Shown here: positions 61,924 through 64,000 of the stretch, one piece after another
How positions within the stretch are numbered: the first letter of the stretch is position 1
Layout: the number at the start of each line of letters is the position of its first letter
NCBI GenBank assembly: GCA_038207265.1
Contig: JBBQZZ010000012.1
Location: 62,001 to 126,000 of the forward strand
From: JACMLD01 sp038207265
GTDB lineage: Bacteria > Bacteroidota > Bacteroidia > Chitinophagales > Chitinophagaceae
Direction: 5' to 3'
Length of the DNA: 64,000 nucleotides
Notes under the pieces: generated by a model
Seen by the model: the letters and a program-made list of their open reading frames with translations, nothing else
What the model was told of the DNA's origin: nothing
The model's database searches: none
Made by a program: the position numbers and the translations under genes

Positions 61924-63183
61924 ATGGAAGCACATAAACAGTTAACAATCGGTTTGTTTGGTTTTGGCGTTGTAGGGGAAGGCTTGTACAAGGTATTGCA
62001 GCAAACCCCTTCATTAAAAGCAACCATAAAAAAGGTATGTATAAAGAACCCGGGTAAAAAAAGAAATGCGCCGGAAGAATTGTTTACTACCGACAAGAAC
62101 GTTTTATTAAACGATCCTGAGATCAATGTAATTGTTGAAGTAATCAATGAAAGCGAACCTGCGTTTGAAATAGTTTCGGCTGCCCTGGCAAATGGAAAGG
62201 ATGTAGTCAGCGCCAGTAAGAAAATGCTGGCAGAATATTTACCTGAGTTGCTGGGACTTCAAAAGAAGTATGAAACTTCTTTGTTGTATGAAGCAGCCGC
62301 ATGTGCATCTATACCTGTTATCCGCAACCTGGAGGAATATTACGACAATGACTTATTGCATTCTGTAAAAGGAATTGTAAATGGTTCTACGAATTTTATC
62401 CTTACCAAAATGTTTGAAGACAAACTGGATTTTCAAAACGCTTTACTGCTTGCGCAGCAACTCGGTTTTGCAGAATCGGATCCCAAACTGGATGTAGAAG
62501 GTTATGATGCCGTAAACAAGTGGACACTTTTGCTCAATCATGCTTATGGCATTGTAGTGCATCCGAATAACATCGTCTTTAACGGTATTCAAAATATTCA
62601 ACTCAGCGATGCAGTGGTTGCACGGGAAAAGCATTTCGACATCAAACTGGTAGCACAGGCTAAAAAATTGCAGAACGGAAAAGTTGCAGGTTTTGTGTTA
62701 CCACAATTTATCAACCAGGATGATCACCTGGCATTTGTTAAAAATGAATATAATGGTGTGGTGCTGGAGAGTTCGTTCGCAGACAAACAATTTTTTTATG
62801 GAAAAGGTGCCGGTAGTTTTCCAACCGCTTCTGCTGTATTGAGTGATCTATCAGCATTGCGCTATCAATACAAGTATGAGTACAAGAAACTATACCATCA
62901 TACACCCAATGAACTATCTAATAATTTTTATGTAAAAGTGTATGTAAGCTTCGACGATCTGAAATTGATTCCCAAAGATAGATTCGAATGGGTAGAAGAA
63001 TGGCATTCAGATAAAGATCGTAAATACCTTGTTGGCGTGCTGCCATTTAAAGAATTGCAGGAAAACAGCTGGTGGAAAGAAAACAATACTTCTCTCATAT
63101 TAACGCCAGAGCCGATCATTGAAGATGTTGAGATAAGAAAATTAAAAAAGAAAAGCCTGGAGCTAGCGGGAATTATTGGTTAG
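61924..63183 (+). CDS. hom: Homoserine dehydrogenase
   Basis: A 419-aa enzyme that reduces aspartate semialdehyde to homoserine, the branch-point precursor of methionine and threonine. The Rossmann motif is LFGFGVVGEGLYKVL, and the catalytic domain shows VNGSTNFILTKM and DPKLDVEGYDAVNKWTLLLN. Length is close to the single-domain form without an aspartokinase or long ACT tail. It is the third gene of the methionine operon and ends 31 bp before the intrinsic terminator at 63215. Confidence 0.92.
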   Translation: MEAHKQLTIGLFGFGVVGEGLYKVLQQTPSLKATIKKVCIKNPGKKRNAPEELFTTDKNVLLNDPEINVIVEVINESEPAFEIVSAALANGKDVVSASKKMLAEYLPELLGLQKKYETSLLYEAAACASIPVIRNLEEYYDNDLLHSVKGIVNGSTNFILTKMFEDKLDFQNALLLAQQLGFAESDPKLDVEGYDAVNKWTLLLNHAYGIVVHPNNIVFNGIQNIQLSDAVVAREKHFDIKLVAQAKKLQNGKVAGFVLPQFINQDDHLAFVKNEYNGVVLESSFADKQFFYGKGAGSFPTASAVLSDLSALRYQYKYEYKKLYHHTPNELSNNFYVKVYVSFDDLKLIPKDRFEWVEEWHSDKDRKYLVGVLPFKELQENSWWKENNTSLILTPEPIIEDVEIRKLKKKSLELAGIIG

Positions 63184-63214
63184 ATGACTTAACGCAGTCC
63201 TGGATATAATTTGT

Positions 63215-63243
63215 AAAATCCCGTATTCACGGGATTTTTTAAT
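63215..63243 (+). terminator. Intrinsic terminator of the methionine operon
   Basis: AAAATCCCGT (63215-63224) and ACGGGATTTT (63229-63238) form a 10-bp stem with loop ATTC, followed by TT. It lies 32 bp after the homoserine dehydrogenase stop codon. Confidence 0.85.
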
Positions 63244-63320
63244 TTTGAGTCAACATAACTGCATTCAAATACCCCTTCTAATCATTAATTTTGATAAGAA
63301 GTGAAGATAAAAATTATAGT

Positions 63321-64000
63321 ATGGCATTTATAGATTATTATAAAGTACTGGGCATTGATAAAAAAGCGACCGATGAGGAAATAAAAAAAGCTTACCGCAA
63401 ACTGGCAAGAAAGCTGCACCCGGATTTGAATCCGAACGATAAAGAAGCCAATAGGAAATTTCAGCAAATCAATGAGGCCAACGAAGTGTTGAGTGATCCC
63501 GAAAAAAGAAAGAAATATGATTTATACGGTGAAAACTGGGAGCATGGAGAAGAATATGAAAAGGCGAAGAAAGCACGGCAGGGGCAATCTGCAGGTACGG
63601 GTGAGCGCTATTATTCCGGTGGATTTGGCGAAGATGATTTCTCAGATTTTTTTGGTTCCATGTTTGGAGGCAGTGGAGGAAAAAGCAGTCAGACAAAATT
63701 CAAAGGACAGGACTATAACAGTGAGTTGCCACTTACACTGAACGATGCTTATACAACGCATCCACAGACTTTTACAATAAAAGGAAAGAGTGTGCGCATT
63801 ACAGTGCCGGCGGGTGTTGAAAACGGTCAAACCATTAAATTAAAAGGGTATGGGGGAAAAGGGGTGAATGGCGGACCTGACGGCGACCTGTTGATTACAT
63901 TTTCTATTTCCAATGATCCACGCTTCAAAAGAACCGGCAATGATTTAAAAACGACGGTTCAACTAAATCTTTTTACGGCTATACTTGGGGGTGAGATTAT
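63321..64000 (+). CDS. DnaJ/CbpA-type co-chaperone, partial at right edge
   Basis: The ATG at 63321 begins a frame that is open to the window end, giving 226 codons with the C-terminus missing. The J-domain covers residues 1-70 (FIDYYKVLGIDKKATDEEIK, KLARKLHPDLNPNDKEANRK with the HPD motif). A Gly/Phe-rich linker and the first beta-domain follow (LTLNDAYTTHPQTFTIKGKS, KGYGGKGVNGGPDGDLLITF). There is no cysteine-rich zinc domain, which makes it CbpA-like rather than a full DnaJ. It follows the methionine operon terminator and has its own transcript. Confidence 0.88.
   Translation, partial: MAFIDYYKVLGIDKKATDEEIKKAYRKLARKLHPDLNPNDKEANRKFQQINEANEVLSDPEKRKKYDLYGENWEHGEEYEKAKKARQGQSAGTGERYYSGGFGEDDFSDFFGSMFGGSGGKSSQTKFKGQDYNSELPLTLNDAYTTHPQTFTIKGKSVRITVPAGVENGQTIKLKGYGGKGVNGGPDGDLLITFSISNDPRFKRTGNDLKTTVQLNLFTAILGGEI

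Noticed and set aside
1..64000. CRISPR arrays, IS elements with terminal repeats, rRNA and tRNA genes
   Set aside because: I saw no regularly spaced direct repeats, transposase gene, rRNA core sequence or foldable tRNA in this window.

Overview
The window looks like chromosome from a member of the Bacteroidota, probably a Chitinophagaceae-like bacterium. It is AT-rich, several promoters carry the TAnnTTTG type of -7 box, and families typical of the phylum are present (DUF6089, DUF4382, T9SS-like sorting domain, GH95, PorT-like beta-barrel). No rRNA, tRNA or CRISPR array was found.

Layout. (1) 1-4.0 kb: a minus-strand mobilisation module (toprim/primase-like protein, MobC, MobA relaxase, one-helix membrane protein), a candidate oriT made of nested inverted repeats, and an AbiEii-type nucleotidyltransferase with a DUF6922 partner. 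(2) 4.4-21.9 kb: a nitric-oxide and denitrification island. A tightly overlapping eight-gene minus-strand operon (ric/scdA, hemerythrin, NDH-2, lipoprotein, double DUF2249, polytopic membrane protein, DUF59, Rrf2 regulator) faces nirK-nirV-SCO1-histidine kinase. Beyond it lie a 601-aa protein of unknown function, a PNPOx-like protein, a DGC protein and a quinol-NO-reductase-like enzyme. That enzyme carries the active-site changes reported for NO dismutase (Nod): His-His is His-Asn, the FeB-region Glu is Gln, and the quinol-site Glu is Gly. A second Rrf2 regulator sits next to it. Long palindromes overlap the promoters of the ric operon and of nod, so NO-responsive Rrf2 control is likely. (3) 22.5-37.1 kb: stress and hypoxia genes (DUF488, cupin, ferredoxin, truncated haemoglobin, APC permease, three MscS channels, HPF, GNAT-nitrilase fusion, Crp/Fnr).

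Mixed through 17-36 kb are at least nine decayed genes: thioesterase, c-type cytochrome, Crp/Fnr regulator, a tail-anchored protein, two universal stress proteins, a second HPF, TspO and a one-helix sensor-like protein. (4) 37.3-64 kb: ordinary chromosome. It holds TauE/SafE, GH95, a BNR-repeat protein, serine dehydratase, esterase, rarA, PhyH, M28 peptidase, ElaA, envelope proteins, a candidate structured RNA, a deoxyribonucleotidase, uvrA, DUF4382, OmpA, and a methionine operon (O-acetylhomoserine sulfhydrylase, metX, homoserine dehydrogenase). The operon sits behind a SAM-I riboswitch and a second promoter with a penta-cysteine leader ORF. The window ends inside a DnaJ/CbpA gene.

Working model: NirK makes NO from nitrite and the Nod-like enzyme removes it, possibly as N2 plus O2. 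The ric operon repairs NO damage, and two cysteine-bearing Rrf2 proteins sense NO. No nosZ, nar or nap gene is seen here.
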